DNA from: Caballeronia sordidicola
GTDB taxonomy: Bacteria > Pseudomonadota > Gammaproteobacteria > Burkholderiales > Burkholderiaceae
DNA: 64,000 nucleotides
Direction: 5' to 3'
Assembly: GCF_001544455.2 (NCBI RefSeq)
Contig: NZ_FCOC02000002.1
Span: 1 to 64,000 of the forward strand
The position numbers and the translations under genes are program-made. This document shows positions 40,500 through 50,293 of this stretch, in pieces (within the stretch, counting starts at the first letter, position 1; the number at the start of each line of letters is the position of its first letter). The notes under the pieces are model-generated. The model saw nothing but the letters and a program-made list of their open reading frames with translations. It was not told where the DNA came from and ran no database searches.

Positions 40500-40761
40500 G
40501 CGGCGCCTTCGGGCTGGTTGGGGTGCGTCGCGGACGCATCGGCATTTTATCGTCGCACCTGAAACGCCCGCACCATTGTCACGCTGGCCGCACACGGCCG
40601 GTGCTGCGCCGCGAGTTTTTTATCTGCCGATGATCGTGGGCATGACTAAGGAACGTACCGGAAGCTATCAGGTAGGATCTGCGACGTTCGGTGTGCTAGC
40701 GGTGATTGCGTCTGGGTCTGTGCTTGCGTTGCGTATTCAGTGGCTGCGATGCGGCTCGCCT

Positions 40762-42636
40762 TCATGCGCGCACCGCTTCCGCCGAATCAGCCGGTTCCGC
40801 CGCCCTCTGCTGCTGCAACGCCCACATCTGCGAGAAAAGGCCACCAGCGCGCACCAGTTCCGCGTGCGTGCCGCGCTCCACAATCCGTCCGTGATCCATC
40901 ACGATGATCTGCTGCGCGTGCACGACCGTCGATAACCGGTGCGCAATAATCAGCGTCGTGCGCTCCCGCGCAATCAGATCGAGTTCGTGCTGGATCGCGC
41001 GCTCGGATTTCGAATCGAGGGCGGAGGTGGCTTCGTCGAAGATCAGAATCGGCGGGTTCTTCAACACGGTCCGCGCAATCGCCACGCGCTGCTTTTCCCC
41101 GCCCGACAGCTTCAATCCGCGCTCGCCGACCGGTGTTTCGTAGCCCGCCGGCAAACTCTCGATGAAGTCGTGAATATGCGCCGCGCGCGCGGCCGCGATC
41201 ACTTCGTCGCGGGAAGCGGAAGGACGGCCATACGCAATGTTGTAGTAGATCGAATCATTGAAGAGCACTGTATCCTGCGGCACGATGCCAATCGCCGCGC
41301 GCAGCGAATCCTGCGTGATGTCGCGAATATCCTGGCCATCCAGCAGGATGCGTCCGCCTTGCTCGCGGTCGAGATCGTAGAAGCGGAAAAGCAAACGGCC
41401 CAGCGTGGACTTGCCCGAACCACTGTGGCCGACGACCGCCGTCGTGGTGCCGGCTGGAATGGTGAAGTCGATGTCATGCAGGATCGGCCGCGAGCTTTCA
41501 TAGGAAAAGCTCACCTTCTCAAAGCGCACTTGCGCGCCGGTGACGGAAAGCGGCAACGCGTCCGGCGCATCGGGCACTTCGCGTCCGGCGCCGAGCAGCG
41601 TGAACATGCGGTCCATGTCGGTGAGACTCTGCTTCAGTTCGCGATACACCACGCCCAAAAAATTCAGCGGAATATACAACTGCAGCATGAAGGTGTTGAT
41701 CAGCACCAGATCGCCGAGCGTAAGACGTCCTGCAATCACGCCTTGCGTCGCGCGCCACAAAATAAACACCAGTCCGGTGCCAATAATGAATTGCTGCCCG
41801 AAGTTAAGCACCGACAAAGACCGCTGCGAACGAATCGCCGCCGCGCGATAACGCAGCAGATTTTCGTCGTAGCGCTGCGCTTCCCATTCTTCATTGCCGA
41901 AATACTTCACTGTTTCGTAGTTCAGCAACGAATCGATGGCGCGCGAATTCGCCTTTGAATCCAGATCGTTCATCGTGCGCCGGAAATGCGTGCGCCATTC
42001 GGTGAGCTTGATGGTGAAGACCACGTAAGTCACGAGCGCGATCAATGTGACGACGGCGTAATACGCTTCGTATTTCGTGACGAAAAATCCAAGCACGAGG
42101 CCAACTTCAACCAGCGTGGGCAGAATGCTGTAGAGCGAATATGAAACGAGTTGCTGAATGCCGCGCGTGCCGCGTTCAATATCGCGCGACATGCCGCCGG
42201 TTTGACGTTCGAGATGAAACCGCAGCGACAACGAATGCAGATGCCGGAACACTTTCAGCGCGAGTTGGCGCACCGCGCTTTCCGTGACTTTGGCGAAGAG
42301 GATTTCGCGCAGTTCGGTGAAAAGCGACGTCGACAACCTCACGACTGCATATGCCACCACGAGCAATCCCACGCCGCTCACAAGGATGATCGCCGCCGAA
42401 TCCTGCGCACGTCCAAGCGCGGTCAGATGCTGAATGGAACTGAGGCTGTCGATGACCTTCTTCATCACGATAGGCACGCCCAGATTCGCCACCTTCGCGC
42501 CGATCAAGCACGTCAATGCGAACGCAACGCGCCATTTGTACGTGGTGAGATACGGCAGCAACGAGCGGATCGTCTGCCAGTCGTTGCGCGGACCTTGGAC
42601 AAGTGGAACAGGTTCGGAGGGTGAATTGCGGCGCAT
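40762..42636 (-). CDS. Atm1-type ABC exporter, fused permease and ATPase
   Basis: A 624-residue half-transporter. Six membrane helices occupy about 30-330, followed by an ATPase domain with Walker A GHSGSGKST, signature LSGGEKQRVAIARTV and Walker B LIFDEATSALD. The cytoplasmic phrase LLNYETVKYFGNEEWE and the overall match point to the Atm1/ABCB7 group, which export glutathione-linked sulfur or metal compounds. The start at 42636 (MRRNSPSEPV) is the first sensible ATG; the 49 codons upstream look non-coding. Confidence 0.9.
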   Translation of the reverse strand: MRRNSPSEPVPLVQGPRNDWQTIRSLLPYLTTYKWRVAFALTCLIGAKVANLGVPIVMKKVIDSLSSIQHLTALGRAQDSAAIILVSGVGLLVVAYAVVRLSTSLFTELREILFAKVTESAVRQLALKVFRHLHSLSLRFHLERQTGGMSRDIERGTRGIQQLVSYSLYSILPTLVEVGLVLGFFVTKYEAYYAVVTLIALVTYVVFTIKLTEWRTHFRRTMNDLDSKANSRAIDSLLNYETVKYFGNEEWEAQRYDENLLRYRAAAIRSQRSLSVLNFGQQFIIGTGLVFILWRATQGVIAGRLTLGDLVLINTFMLQLYIPLNFLGVVYRELKQSLTDMDRMFTLLGAGREVPDAPDALPLSVTGAQVRFEKVSFSYESSRPILHDIDFTIPAGTTTAVVGHSGSGKSTLGRLLFRFYDLDREQGGRILLDGQDIRDITQDSLRAAIGIVPQDTVLFNDSIYYNIAYGRPSASRDEVIAAARAAHIHDFIESLPAGYETPVGERGLKLSGGEKQRVAIARTVLKNPPILIFDEATSALDSKSERAIQHELDLIARERTTLIIAHRLSTVVHAQQIIVMDHGRIVERGTHAELVRAGGLFSQMWALQQQRAAEPADSAEAVRA

Positions 42637-42924
42637 GAATTTGAGGTCTGCAGAAGTCCACGTCGCCTCGCGAAACAAAACGAAACGACGTCGGACACAC
42701 GATGTATCGCGGGCGGGCGCCCGTCTCAAAATGCGGGCTTTCCCGTACAATTCGATGCCTACCAACGCCACGGCCAAGTGCACAACGCCTGGCCAGAACG
42801 CGCCAAAAGCCGGCTAAACGAATCAAGATCGTTCAAGCGCGGGGCAACATCGTTTAATCCTGCATTGTCGCAGAAGGCGCAACGGCGCGCTTACAGCCGG
42901 ACTGTAGACCGCCGGATCACTCTC

Positions 42925-43335
42925 ATGGAACTCAAGCTCGTGACCAACTCACTGCAACTCCCGAACAAGCCGGTCGCGCTGCGCGTAGTACCGCAACCGT
43001 CCGATGCGAATGTCCACGGCGACGTCTTCGGCGGCTGGATCATGGCGCAGGTGGACATCGCGGGATCGATTCCGGCGAGCCGGCGCGCGAACGGACGCGT
43101 GGCGACCATTTCCGTCAATTCGTTCGTGTTCAAGCAGCCTGTGTTCGTCGGCGATCTACTGAGCTTTTATACGGATATTGTGAAGACGGGCAACACGTCG
43201 GTGACCGTATCCGTCGAGGTCTACGCGCAGCGCATGAGCCTCACGCAAGACGTGGTGAAAGTGACCGACGCCACGCTGACCTACGTGGCGACCGACAGCG
43301 ACCGCCGTCCGCGTGCTCTGCCCGCCTTGGACTGA
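42925..43335 (+). CDS. Acyl-CoA thioesterase, YciA-like hotdog protein
   Basis: A 136-residue hotdog-fold enzyme that hydrolyses acyl-CoA. The active-site region is [20 protein letters not shown] (about 26-45), with the aspartate near residue 41 expected to act as base. The size and the C-terminal [16 protein letters not shown] match YciA. The start at 42925 is the ATG of the conserved region. Its last 55 bp overlap, in the opposite direction, the end of the GGDEF-EAL gene. Confidence 0.9.
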   Translation: MELKLVTNSLQLPNKPVALRVVPQPSDANVHGDVFGGWIMAQVDIAGSIPASRRANGRVATISVNSFVFKQPVFVGDLLSFYTDIVKTGNTSVTVSVEVYAQRMSLTQDVVKVTDATLTYVATDSDRRPRALPALD

Positions 43336-46300
43336 CCGGGTTCGCCGGCTTCGCCGTTGCCAGCGGCTGACCAGCCGGTTTCCCGGTTACTGAGCAAAAG
43401 CGCCGGGATATCCTCGGCTGGCAGCGGCTGCGAGAAGAAAAAGCCCTGCATTTCGTCGCAATCGCGGGCAATCAGGAAGTCGAGTTGCGCCGCCGTCTCC
43501 ACGCCCTCGGCGATCACCTGCAATTCAAGCGAATGAGCGAGCGCGATGATTGCTGACGTGATCGTCTCATTGCCGCTTGGCGTGCCAATATCCGCAACAA
43601 ACGAGCGATCGATCTTGAGCCGATGCACCGGAAAACGCTTGAGATAAGCAAGGCTCGAATATCCGGTGCCGAAGTCATCGATGGCAATTCCGACGCCAAG
43701 CGCCGCCAGTTCCGACAAGGTCGTCACCGCTTCGTCGGCGTTGTGCATGATCGCGCTTTCGGTCAGTTCGAGTTCCAGGAACTGCGGCTCGAGCCCGGTC
43801 TCTGTCAGCACGGAAGTCACCAGTTCGCGAATATCGCGCTGCTGGAACTGCCGCGCCGACAAATTCACCGACATCCGCGCGCCCGGCAGCCCTTCGTCTT
43901 GCCATGCCTTGTTCTGCCGGCATGCTTCGCGCAATACCCATTCGGACAAAGGTCCAATCAATCCGCACTCCTCGGCAACCGGAATGAACGAAGTCGGCGA
44001 CACAAGTCCGAACTCCGGGTCCATCCAGCGCACGAGCGCCTCCATGCCGACCACTTCACCCGTCGCGAGGTCGACCTGCGGCTGGTAGTGCAGCAGGAAC
44101 TCGCCGTCGCGCAACGCGCGCCGCAAACGCCGCTCGACGTTCATCCGCGCACCCACGCTCGCGTTCATTTCCGGCTGATAGAACTGGTAGGTGTTGCGCC
44201 CCATGTCCTTCGCGCGATACATCGCGAGATCGGCTTTGGTGAGCACGGTTTCCGCGTCCGCGCCATCCTGCGGAAACAGGCTCGCGCCCATGCTGCAGCC
44301 CACGTACAGTTCCACGCCGTCGAGCCATACGGGGTCCGAAATCGCGCTCCGCACACGCTCCATCCAGCCGATCAGCGCGCTTTCGCACGCCATGTCGGGC
44401 AGCACGGCCACGAACTCGTCGCCACCGTGACGCGCGATGGTGTCGCCTGGACGGCCGCATCGCGCAAGCCGCTCGGCGACGACCGAGAGCAACCGGTCGC
44501 CAACGCTGTGGCCGAGGCTGTCGTTGACGTTCTTGAAGCCATCCAGATCGACGAAAACCACCGCGAGCGTGGTGTCGCCCGCGCGCGCCCGGTCGATTGC
44601 ATCCTGCAGCCGGTCGCGCAACAGATTGCGGTTAGGCAAGCGCGTGAGCGCGTCGTAGTTCGCCTGATATTCGAGTTGTTCCTGATAACGGATCACTTCG
44701 GTGACATCGTTGATGACGCCGACATGATGGGTCGTCGCCCCGTTCGAATCGGGCACGGGCGCGACCAGCAGCTGATTCCAGAACAACACGCCGTCCTTGC
44801 GGTAGTTGCGCAGCACCGCGCTCACTTCGCGGTTCGCGGCGAGCCCTTCGCGGATTGCGTTGAGTCCTTCCTGGTCGAGGTCATCGCGTTGCAGGAAACG
44901 GCAATCCCGGCCCACGATTTCCGCCGGGTCATAACCCGTAATGCGCTTGAATGCCGGATTCGCATATTCGATCACGTTGCCTTTGGCCGTGGTCGCGGTA
45001 ATCAGCACGGCATTCACGCAGGCATCGAGCGCCCGGCCTTGCAGGCGCAGCGCCAGTTCCGCCCGCTTGCGGCGGGTTGTGTCGTCGTACGTGCCCAACA
45101 CGCCGATAATCCGCCCCGCTCCGTCCAGCAGCGGCAGCTTGCTCGTCACCGATGTGTGCAATTTCTCGCCATGATAAAGATCGCGCTCCTGGTTCATCAC
45201 CGGCAGCCCGGTCGCGACAACAAGCCTGTCCTCCGTGCGAAGCGTTTCCCCAACGGCGGCCCACGGCAGCATGCAATCAGTCATGCCGACGATCTCTTCC
45301 TTGCTGGCGAGGCCGGCATCGCGCGCGAACGCCGAGTTGCATCCCAGATAGCGCGACTCGAGATCCTTCCAGAAAATCCGCTGCGGAATATTGTCGATGA
45401 GCGATTCCAGCATCTGCTTCGAGCGCCGCGCTTCGGTCTCCGCGTTGATCCGGTCGGTAACATCGTTCGCCAGCATGAAAATGCCCGGCTGCCCCGAAAA
45501 CGTCAGCGAGTGCGAAGAGATATCGGCGCTGACCTCGGCGCCATCGCGCCGCTTGTGGCGCCACACGCCTGCGGAATGCTGGCTGCCCGGATGATCCCCG
45601 GCGCTGCGTGCAAGCAATGTAACGAAGTCGAGGAAATCGTTGTCGGCGTGAAGATCGCGCACCGTCATGGACAGGAATTCGAGCTCGTTGTAGCCATAGT
45701 GCGCGAGCGCCGCCGGATTTACCGCGACGAATCGATAGGTATCGGCGTCGACAATCCACATGGGCACTGGATGCGCGTCGAAGAGATCGCGAAAACGCTC
45801 GTTGCTGCGTTGCATGGCCCGCGCGACACGCAGCTTGTCATGCGCCGAACGCTCATGGCTCGCGAAGGTGTACATGAGCGCCGCGCCGCCCGCGAGCATG
45901 GACACGATCAACAGGAACACGGCGCGGCTCGATGCACGTGCCGAGTCGTTGAGCGTAGCGGCAAGCGAATCGGCTTCCCGCGCACGCAATTGCGCAAGTT
46001 CCACGTCGAGCGCTTCCTGGTCTTCACTCAAGCGCACGAACGCGGCGCGCGCCCAGTCTCGTGGCGCGCCCGGCGGGTCGGCGGCGGCGCGCTCGAACGC
46101 CGAATGCGCGTCGCGCTTGGCAATGCGCGCGTTTTCCGCGAGTGCATCGAAGGCGTTCCTCATGCCCGGCTCGAACGCGAACTGCGCGCGCAGGCCGCTT
46201 TCCAGGGCATTTATATGCGATTCGGCATCCTCACGGGAATCAGGGTCGAGTACGCCGGTCGCTTCATATCGTCCGATTTCGGGAAGGCTGTCGCCGAGCG

Positions 46301-46469
46301 CGCTTCGATACGCGTCGAGGTCGCGCATCAGGCTAAGCGAGCGGCGGGTGCGAACATCGGCATCACCTTGCAGGCCGATCTGCTCGTACGCGACGAACGC
46401 ATTCGCGCCCATCGCCACGAGGACGACCGCGATGTTGACCAGCAGGCGGCGCGAAAAGAGTGATTTCAT
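43281..46469 (-). CDS. Membrane sensor with PAS/LOV-like, GGDEF and EAL domains
   Basis: A 1062-residue cyclic-di-GMP enzyme. A membrane helix (about 8-29), a periplasmic helical region (30-180) and a second helix (about 184-202) are followed by three PAS domains (about 220-340, 350-465 and 475-600). The GGDEF domain has an intact GGDEF at 682-686 and an RxxD inhibitory site (RPGD) five residues before it. The EAL domain has EALVRW at 810, [15 protein letters not shown] and EGVET, so both activities look possible. The third PAS carries GRDCRFLQ, with the LOV-type cysteine at 523, and the flavin-contacting NYRKDG and FWN, but the usual GVQ is GVI. Confidence 0.93.
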   Translation of the reverse strand: MKSLFSRRLLVNIAVVLVAMGANAFVAYEQIGLQGDADVRTRRSLSLMRDLDAYRSALGDSLPEIGRYEATGVLDPDSREDAESHINALESGLRAQFAFEPGMRNAFDALAENARIAKRDAHSAFERAAADPPGAPRDWARAAFVRLSEDQEALDVELAQLRAREADSLAATLNDSARASSRAVFLLIVSMLAGGAALMYTFASHERSAHDKLRVARAMQRSNERFRDLFDAHPVPMWIVDADTYRFVAVNPAALAHYGYNELEFLSMTVRDLHADNDFLDFVTLLARSAGDHPGSQHSAGVWRHKRRDGAEVSADISSHSLTFSGQPGIFMLANDVTDRINAETEARRSKQMLESLIDNIPQRIFWKDLESRYLGCNSAFARDAGLASKEEIVGMTDCMLPWAAVGETLRTEDRLVVATGLPVMNQERDLYHGEKLHTSVTSKLPLLDGAGRIIGVLGTYDDTTRRKRAELALRLQGRALDACVNAVLITATTAKGNVIEYANPAFKRITGYDPAEIVGRDCRFLQRDDLDQEGLNAIREGLAANREVSAVLRNYRKDGVLFWNQLLVAPVPDSNGATTHHVGVINDVTEVIRYQEQLEYQANYDALTRLPNRNLLRDRLQDAIDRARAGDTTLAVVFVDLDGFKNVNDSLGHSVGDRLLSVVAERLARCGRPGDTIARHGGDEFVAVLPDMACESALIGWMERVRSAISDPVWLDGVELYVGCSMGASLFPQDGADAETVLTKADLAMYRAKDMGRNTYQFYQPEMNASVGARMNVERRLRRALRDGEFLLHYQPQVDLATGEVVGMEALVRWMDPEFGLVSPTSFIPVAEECGLIGPLSEWVLREACRQNKAWQDEGLPGARMSVNLSARQFQQRDIRELVTSVLTETGLEPQFLELELTESAIMHNADEAVTTLSELAALGVGIAIDDFGTGYSSLAYLKRFPVHRLKIDRSFVADIGTPSGNETITSAIIALAHSLELQVIAEGVETAAQLDFLIARDCDEMQGFFFSQPLPAEDIPALLLSNRETGWSAAGNGEAGEPGQSKAGRARGRRSLSVAT

Positions 46470-46637
46470 GATTCCGATAACCGTCCAGCGCGCGCTGGAC
46501 GGATTGGGCGCGATTCATCGCATCGAATACGGGTTATCGGCAGGAAATCGCGGGAATTTAGAGTAAGCGCTTAGTCGAATGCGCGCGGCGAGCCTGGCTG
46601 GCGAGCGCCGCGCGCGTTCGAGCGCTTTGCGGGCGAG

Positions 46638-47114
46638 CTAATCGGCCAGACCGAACTCCCGCATGGCGGGGACAAAATCGTGATTCACTTCGGCCTTGCG
46701 CGACAACTTTGCGAGCGCGTAGCGCTGGAAGGCCGAAAGTCCGGACCACAGGCCGAGGCTCGGCGAACCGATACCGCACAGGCTGCTCTGGCGGATCACG
46801 CTTTCGGGCACCACGTCGGTATGGGCCCAGATGGGGTCGCTGTCGGGCGTAAATGTCTCGGGCTTCGAATCGGCGTGCGTGCGCAGCATTTCGGCAATCG
46901 CCTGATCGAACGCGGGTTCTATGGCGGCGTCGTCCTCCACCGGAAAGCGCGCAAGCAGTTCGCGGTCGCTATGCGGCAATCTGCGCCATTCATCGAGGGA
47001 AATGCGCTGGCCGAAGCGATCCAGATTAAAACGCACGACGAGCGGAATGAAGCTCAGATTCTCAGTCGACTCCAGTTCGAATCCGAACAGGCGCGGAGCG
47101 TCGTAAAGTGCCAT
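46638..47114 (-). CDS. Nitrate-reductase-associated protein family
   Basis: A 158-residue soluble protein that I match to the family named nitrate-reductase-associated protein (Nitr_red_assoc) from its LFGFELESTENLSFIPLVVR and the later FNLDRFGQRISLDEWRRLP. The biochemical role is unknown. It is divergent from fdhD, a factor needed for molybdenum enzymes, which supports a link to molybdenum-enzyme maturation or use. No molybdoenzyme gene lies in the window. Confidence 0.75.
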   Translation of the reverse strand: MALYDAPRLFGFELESTENLSFIPLVVRFNLDRFGQRISLDEWRRLPHSDRELLARFPVEDDAAIEPAFDQAIAEMLRTHADSKPETFTPDSDPIWAHTDVVPESVIRQSSLCGIGSPSLGLWSGLSAFQRYALAKLSRKAEVNHDFVPAMREFGLAD

Positions 47115-47307
47115 GGCGGGTGCCTCGTGGGCAAGAAGGTCAAGGGAAGCGAGTGAGGCCGCTGTAGGTTATCGTAGGGCCTTGAACGGCTTGTAGTGTG
47201 TCTGTTGCACCATAAAGCAGCAAGCGTTATGCCCAGATTTCTCTTATAAATTCTTATAGGCAGCGGCTAAAACGCGACATCGTAAGCCATTAGCAAGAGA
47301 TCCGATC

Positions 47308-48144
47308 ATGAACGACACAGACATCGACGACCAGCCCGGCTATGTGGAACGCCATGTGAGGCGTCACAGACTCGGCGAAATCCGCGAGACCGCCGACGAT
47401 GTCGGCCAGGAATGGCCCGTCGCGCTGGTCTACAACGGCATTTCCCACGCGGTGATGATGTGTACGCCGCGCGATCTGGAAGCCTTTGCGGTGGGGTTTT
47501 CGCTGACCGAAGGAATCGTGGAGCGCGGCAGCGACATTCACGACATCGAGGTATTTTTCCACGATGCTGGCGACACCTTGCCGCATGCCGAAGTGCATCT
47601 GCAGGTCGTGCAGCAGGCGTTTGTTGCGTTGAAGGAGAAACGCCGGGCGCTGGCCGGGCGCACGGGCTGCGGCGTGTGCGGGATCGAGAGTATCGATCTG
47701 CTCGACTTGCAGCCGGAACGCGTGCCGGATACCGGCTTCCTGAGCCGTCTGGCCAGCGACGCCATTGCCCATGCCGCGCGCGAATTGCCGGCGCATCAGC
47801 AACTATCGAAGCTGACCGGCGGCTTGCATGCAGCCGCCTGGTGCGACGAAACCGGCGCCGTCAAATACGCGTTCGAGGATGTGGGACGCCACAACGCGCT
47901 GGACAAGCTGATAGGCCATCTCGTGCTGCAACGTGTGGATACCACGCAAGGCTTCGTGTTTTTGTCGAGCCGGGCAAGTTACGAACTCGTGCGCAAGTCG
48001 GCGCGCGTGGGCGTGCCCATGCTCGTGACCATCTCCGCGCCGACCTCGCTGGCGATTTCCATCGCAGAAAAAGCGGGGCTGCGGCTGGTGAGCTTTGCCC
48101 GCGAGAACGGCTTCGTGGAATACGGGCACGCGCAAAGCGCGTGA
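47308..48144 (+). CDS. fdhD: Formate dehydrogenase accessory sulfurtransferase FdhD
   Basis: A 278-residue protein that passes sulfur from IscS to the molybdenum cofactor of formate dehydrogenase. The essential CxxC loop is C121-x-x-C124 (GRTGCGVCGIES). The conserved FEDVGRHNALDKLIG and SSRASYELVRKSA regions follow, and the length is normal. The formate dehydrogenase it serves is not in this window. Confidence 0.95.
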   Translation: MNDTDIDDQPGYVERHVRRHRLGEIRETADDVGQEWPVALVYNGISHAVMMCTPRDLEAFAVGFSLTEGIVERGSDIHDIEVFFHDAGDTLPHAEVHLQVVQQAFVALKEKRRALAGRTGCGVCGIESIDLLDLQPERVPDTGFLSRLASDAIAHAARELPAHQQLSKLTGGLHAAAWCDETGAVKYAFEDVGRHNALDKLIGHLVLQRVDTTQGFVFLSSRASYELVRKSARVGVPMLVTISAPTSLAISIAEKAGLRLVSFARENGFVEYGHAQSA

Positions 48145-48180
48145 TTCAGGCGCGCGTGGACGTCTCAGCAAGCGCCACGA

Positions 48181-48212
48181 GCAGGTCGCGGTTCAAGCAG
48201 GTCGCGGTTCAA
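48181..48212. repeat. Tandem 16-bp duplication at the end of the enoyl-CoA hydratase gene
   Basis: GCAGGTCGCGGTTCAA occurs twice in direct tandem. The second copy runs into the hydratase stop codon (48209-48211, minus strand). It probably arose by slippage; the first copy lies in the gap before fdhD. Confidence 0.85.
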
Positions 48213-48973
48213 TTGAAGCGGCTGAAATCCGGCTTGCGTTTCTCGAAAAACGCGGTAAACGCTTCCTTCGCTTCCGGCGATGTCAGCATGCTGGCGAAAT
48301 GCCCTGCCTCGTTAGCCATCTGTGCGCTGACTTCATCGGCCTCGCCGCCTTTCATCAATGCCTTCGTCGCCTTCAGCGACGCAGGCGGCAACGCGGCAAG
48401 TTTCTTCGCCTGCCTGAACGCGAAGTCGCCCACTTCTTCCGCCGATAAAATCCGGTTCACGATGCCCATGTTCACGGCTTCGTTTGCATCGAAGGATTCT
48501 CCGAGCAGCAGCTTTTCAGCCGCCCGCTGATAACCGGCAATGCGCGGCAAAAGCAGGCTCGACGCCGCCTCCGGGCACAGTCCAAGCTGCACGAAGGGCA
48601 ACGCGAACTTGGCCGTAGACGCCGCGTAGACTAGATCGCAATGCAGCAGCATGGTCGTACCGATACCCACGGCTCCGCCGTTCACAGCCGCCACCACTGG
48701 TTTCTGCGCAGTGCTGATGCGCCGCAGGAACTGGAACACCGGTGCGTCCGGCTTGGCGGGCGGCGCCTTCATGAAGTCCTCGAGATCGTTGCCCGCGCTG
48801 AATGTATCGCCCACGGCGCGAATCAGCACCGCGCGCACCGAAGGATCGTTTTCGGCATCGAAGAAAGCGTCCGCCATGGTCTGGTACATCTCGGCGGTCA
48901 GCGCGTTTTTGCGCGCCGGACGATTGATCGTGATGCAAAGCACGTTGTCGGCGTGTTCCGTGATGATGTCCAT
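48209..48973 (-). CDS. Enoyl-CoA hydratase/isomerase family protein
   Basis: A 254-residue crotonase-fold enzyme. The oxyanion-hole phrases are ARKNALTAEMY with SAGNDLEDF (about 60) and VNGGAVGIGTTMLLHCDLVY (about 99-118). The residue at the second catalytic glutamate position falls in FVQLGLCPEAASSLLLPRIA, consistent with a hydratase or isomerase. It is the last gene of the beta-oxidation cluster, 76 bp after the thiolase. Its substrate range is unknown. Confidence 0.9.
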   Translation of the reverse strand: MDIITEHADNVLCITINRPARKNALTAEMYQTMADAFFDAENDPSVRAVLIRAVGDTFSAGNDLEDFMKAPPAKPDAPVFQFLRRISTAQKPVVAAVNGGAVGIGTTMLLHCDLVYAASTAKFALPFVQLGLCPEAASSLLLPRIAGYQRAAEKLLLGESFDANEAVNMGIVNRILSAEEVGDFAFRQAKKLAALPPASLKATKALMKGGEADEVSAQMANEAGHFASMLTSPEAKEAFTAFFEKRKPDFSRFN

Positions 48974-49049
48974 GTCTCGTCTCCTGAATGGAAAACGGCT
49001 CGCGAACCGGAAGGCGCGCGAACCGTCGTTATGCCTTGAGGATAAGCGC

Positions 49050-50249
49050 CTACATCCGTTCGATAATGCCCGCCGCGCCCATGCCCGTTCCCACGCACAT
49101 GGTCACCATGCCGTACTTGAGGTTGCGCCGGCGCAAGCCGTGCACCACCGTTGCGGCACGGATCGCGCCCGTCGCGCCGAGCGGATGGCCGAGCGCAATC
49201 GCGCCGCCAAGCGGATTGATCTTCGACGGATCGAGTCCCAAGTCTTGGATCACTGCGAGCGATTGCGCCGCGAACGCTTCGTTGAGTTCGATCCAGTCGA
49301 TATCGTCCTGTGTCAGGCCGGCCGCCTTCAGCGCGGCGGGAATCGCTTCCTTCGGCCCGATGCCCATGATTTCCGGCGGCACGCCACGCACCGCGAAACT
49401 CACGAAACGCGCAAGCGGCGTCAGGTTGAACTGCTTCAGGATCTTCTCGCTGACCACGATAAGTGCGCCCGCGCCGTCGGACGTCTGCGAGCTGTTGCCC
49501 GCCGTGACCGAACCCTTCGCGGCGAAGACCGGCCGCAATCTGGCAAGCCCTTCCATGGTCGTGTCCTGACGCGGACCTTCGTCGTTCTTGATCTCGCGAG
49601 CGTTGACGCGAATCTCGCCGGTCGCCAGATCCGGGAAATGTTCGTTCAGCGTGAACGCGGCGATTTCGTCGTTGAATTCGCCGGTGCGCTGCGCTTCCAG
49701 TGCACGCCGATGCGATTCCACCGAAAATGCGTCCTGCGCCTCGCGGCTGATCTTCCAGCGCTCGGCCACGCGCTCGGCCGTCAAGCCCATGCCATAAGCA
49801 ATGCCGACGTTTTCATCGCGATCGAAGATATGTGGCGACAGCGACGGCTTGTTGCCCATCATGGGCACCATGCTCATCGACTCGCATCCGCCTGCGATCA
49901 TTACGTCAGATTCACCCACGCGAATGCGGTCGGCGGCCATTGCCAAAGCGGTTACGCCCGATGCGCAGAACCGGTTGACCGTCACGCCGCCGACCGTATT
50001 CGGCAAGCCAGCCAGCAATGCGCCGATCCGCGCCACGTTCAGCCCTTGCTCGCCTTCGGGAATCGCGCAGCCGATGATCGCGTCTTCGATCAGCCTGGTA
50101 TCCAGCCCGGGCACTTGCGCGACGGCGGAACGGATGGCGTGAACGAGCAATTCGTCCGGCCGTGTGTTCTTGAAAATGCCGCGCGGCGCCTTGCCGATAG
50201 GCGTCCGGCTCGCGGCGACAATGTATGCATCCTGCACTTGTTTGCTCAT
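49050..50249 (-). CDS. fadA: Acetyl-CoA acyltransferase (3-ketoacyl-CoA thiolase, FadA-type)
   Basis: A 399-residue thiolase that releases acetyl-CoA in the last step of beta-oxidation. The acyl-accepting cysteine is in VNRFCASGVTAL (about 90). The two other catalytic regions are NEAFAAQSLAV with GGAIALGHPLGATGA (histidine) and CVGTGMGAAG (second cysteine). The start at 50249 has GGAG upstream. It follows the FadN-type gene by 44 bp. Confidence 0.94.
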   Translation of the reverse strand: MSKQVQDAYIVAASRTPIGKAPRGIFKNTRPDELLVHAIRSAVAQVPGLDTRLIEDAIIGCAIPEGEQGLNVARIGALLAGLPNTVGGVTVNRFCASGVTALAMAADRIRVGESDVMIAGGCESMSMVPMMGNKPSLSPHIFDRDENVGIAYGMGLTAERVAERWKISREAQDAFSVESHRRALEAQRTGEFNDEIAAFTLNEHFPDLATGEIRVNAREIKNDEGPRQDTTMEGLARLRPVFAAKGSVTAGNSSQTSDGAGALIVVSEKILKQFNLTPLARFVSFAVRGVPPEIMGIGPKEAIPAALKAAGLTQDDIDWIELNEAFAAQSLAVIQDLGLDPSKINPLGGAIALGHPLGATGAIRAATVVHGLRRRNLKYGMVTMCVGTGMGAAGIIERM

Positions 50250-50293
50250 TTGCAACTCCGGTCCCATGCAATATTTGCGGTCACGTACGCGCC

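Noticed and set aside
43623..46463. A 946-codon plus-strand open frame opposite the GGDEF-EAL gene
   Set aside because: It is a mirror frame of a gene with intact catalytic motifs, its composition is Arg/His-rich, and no motif is seen.
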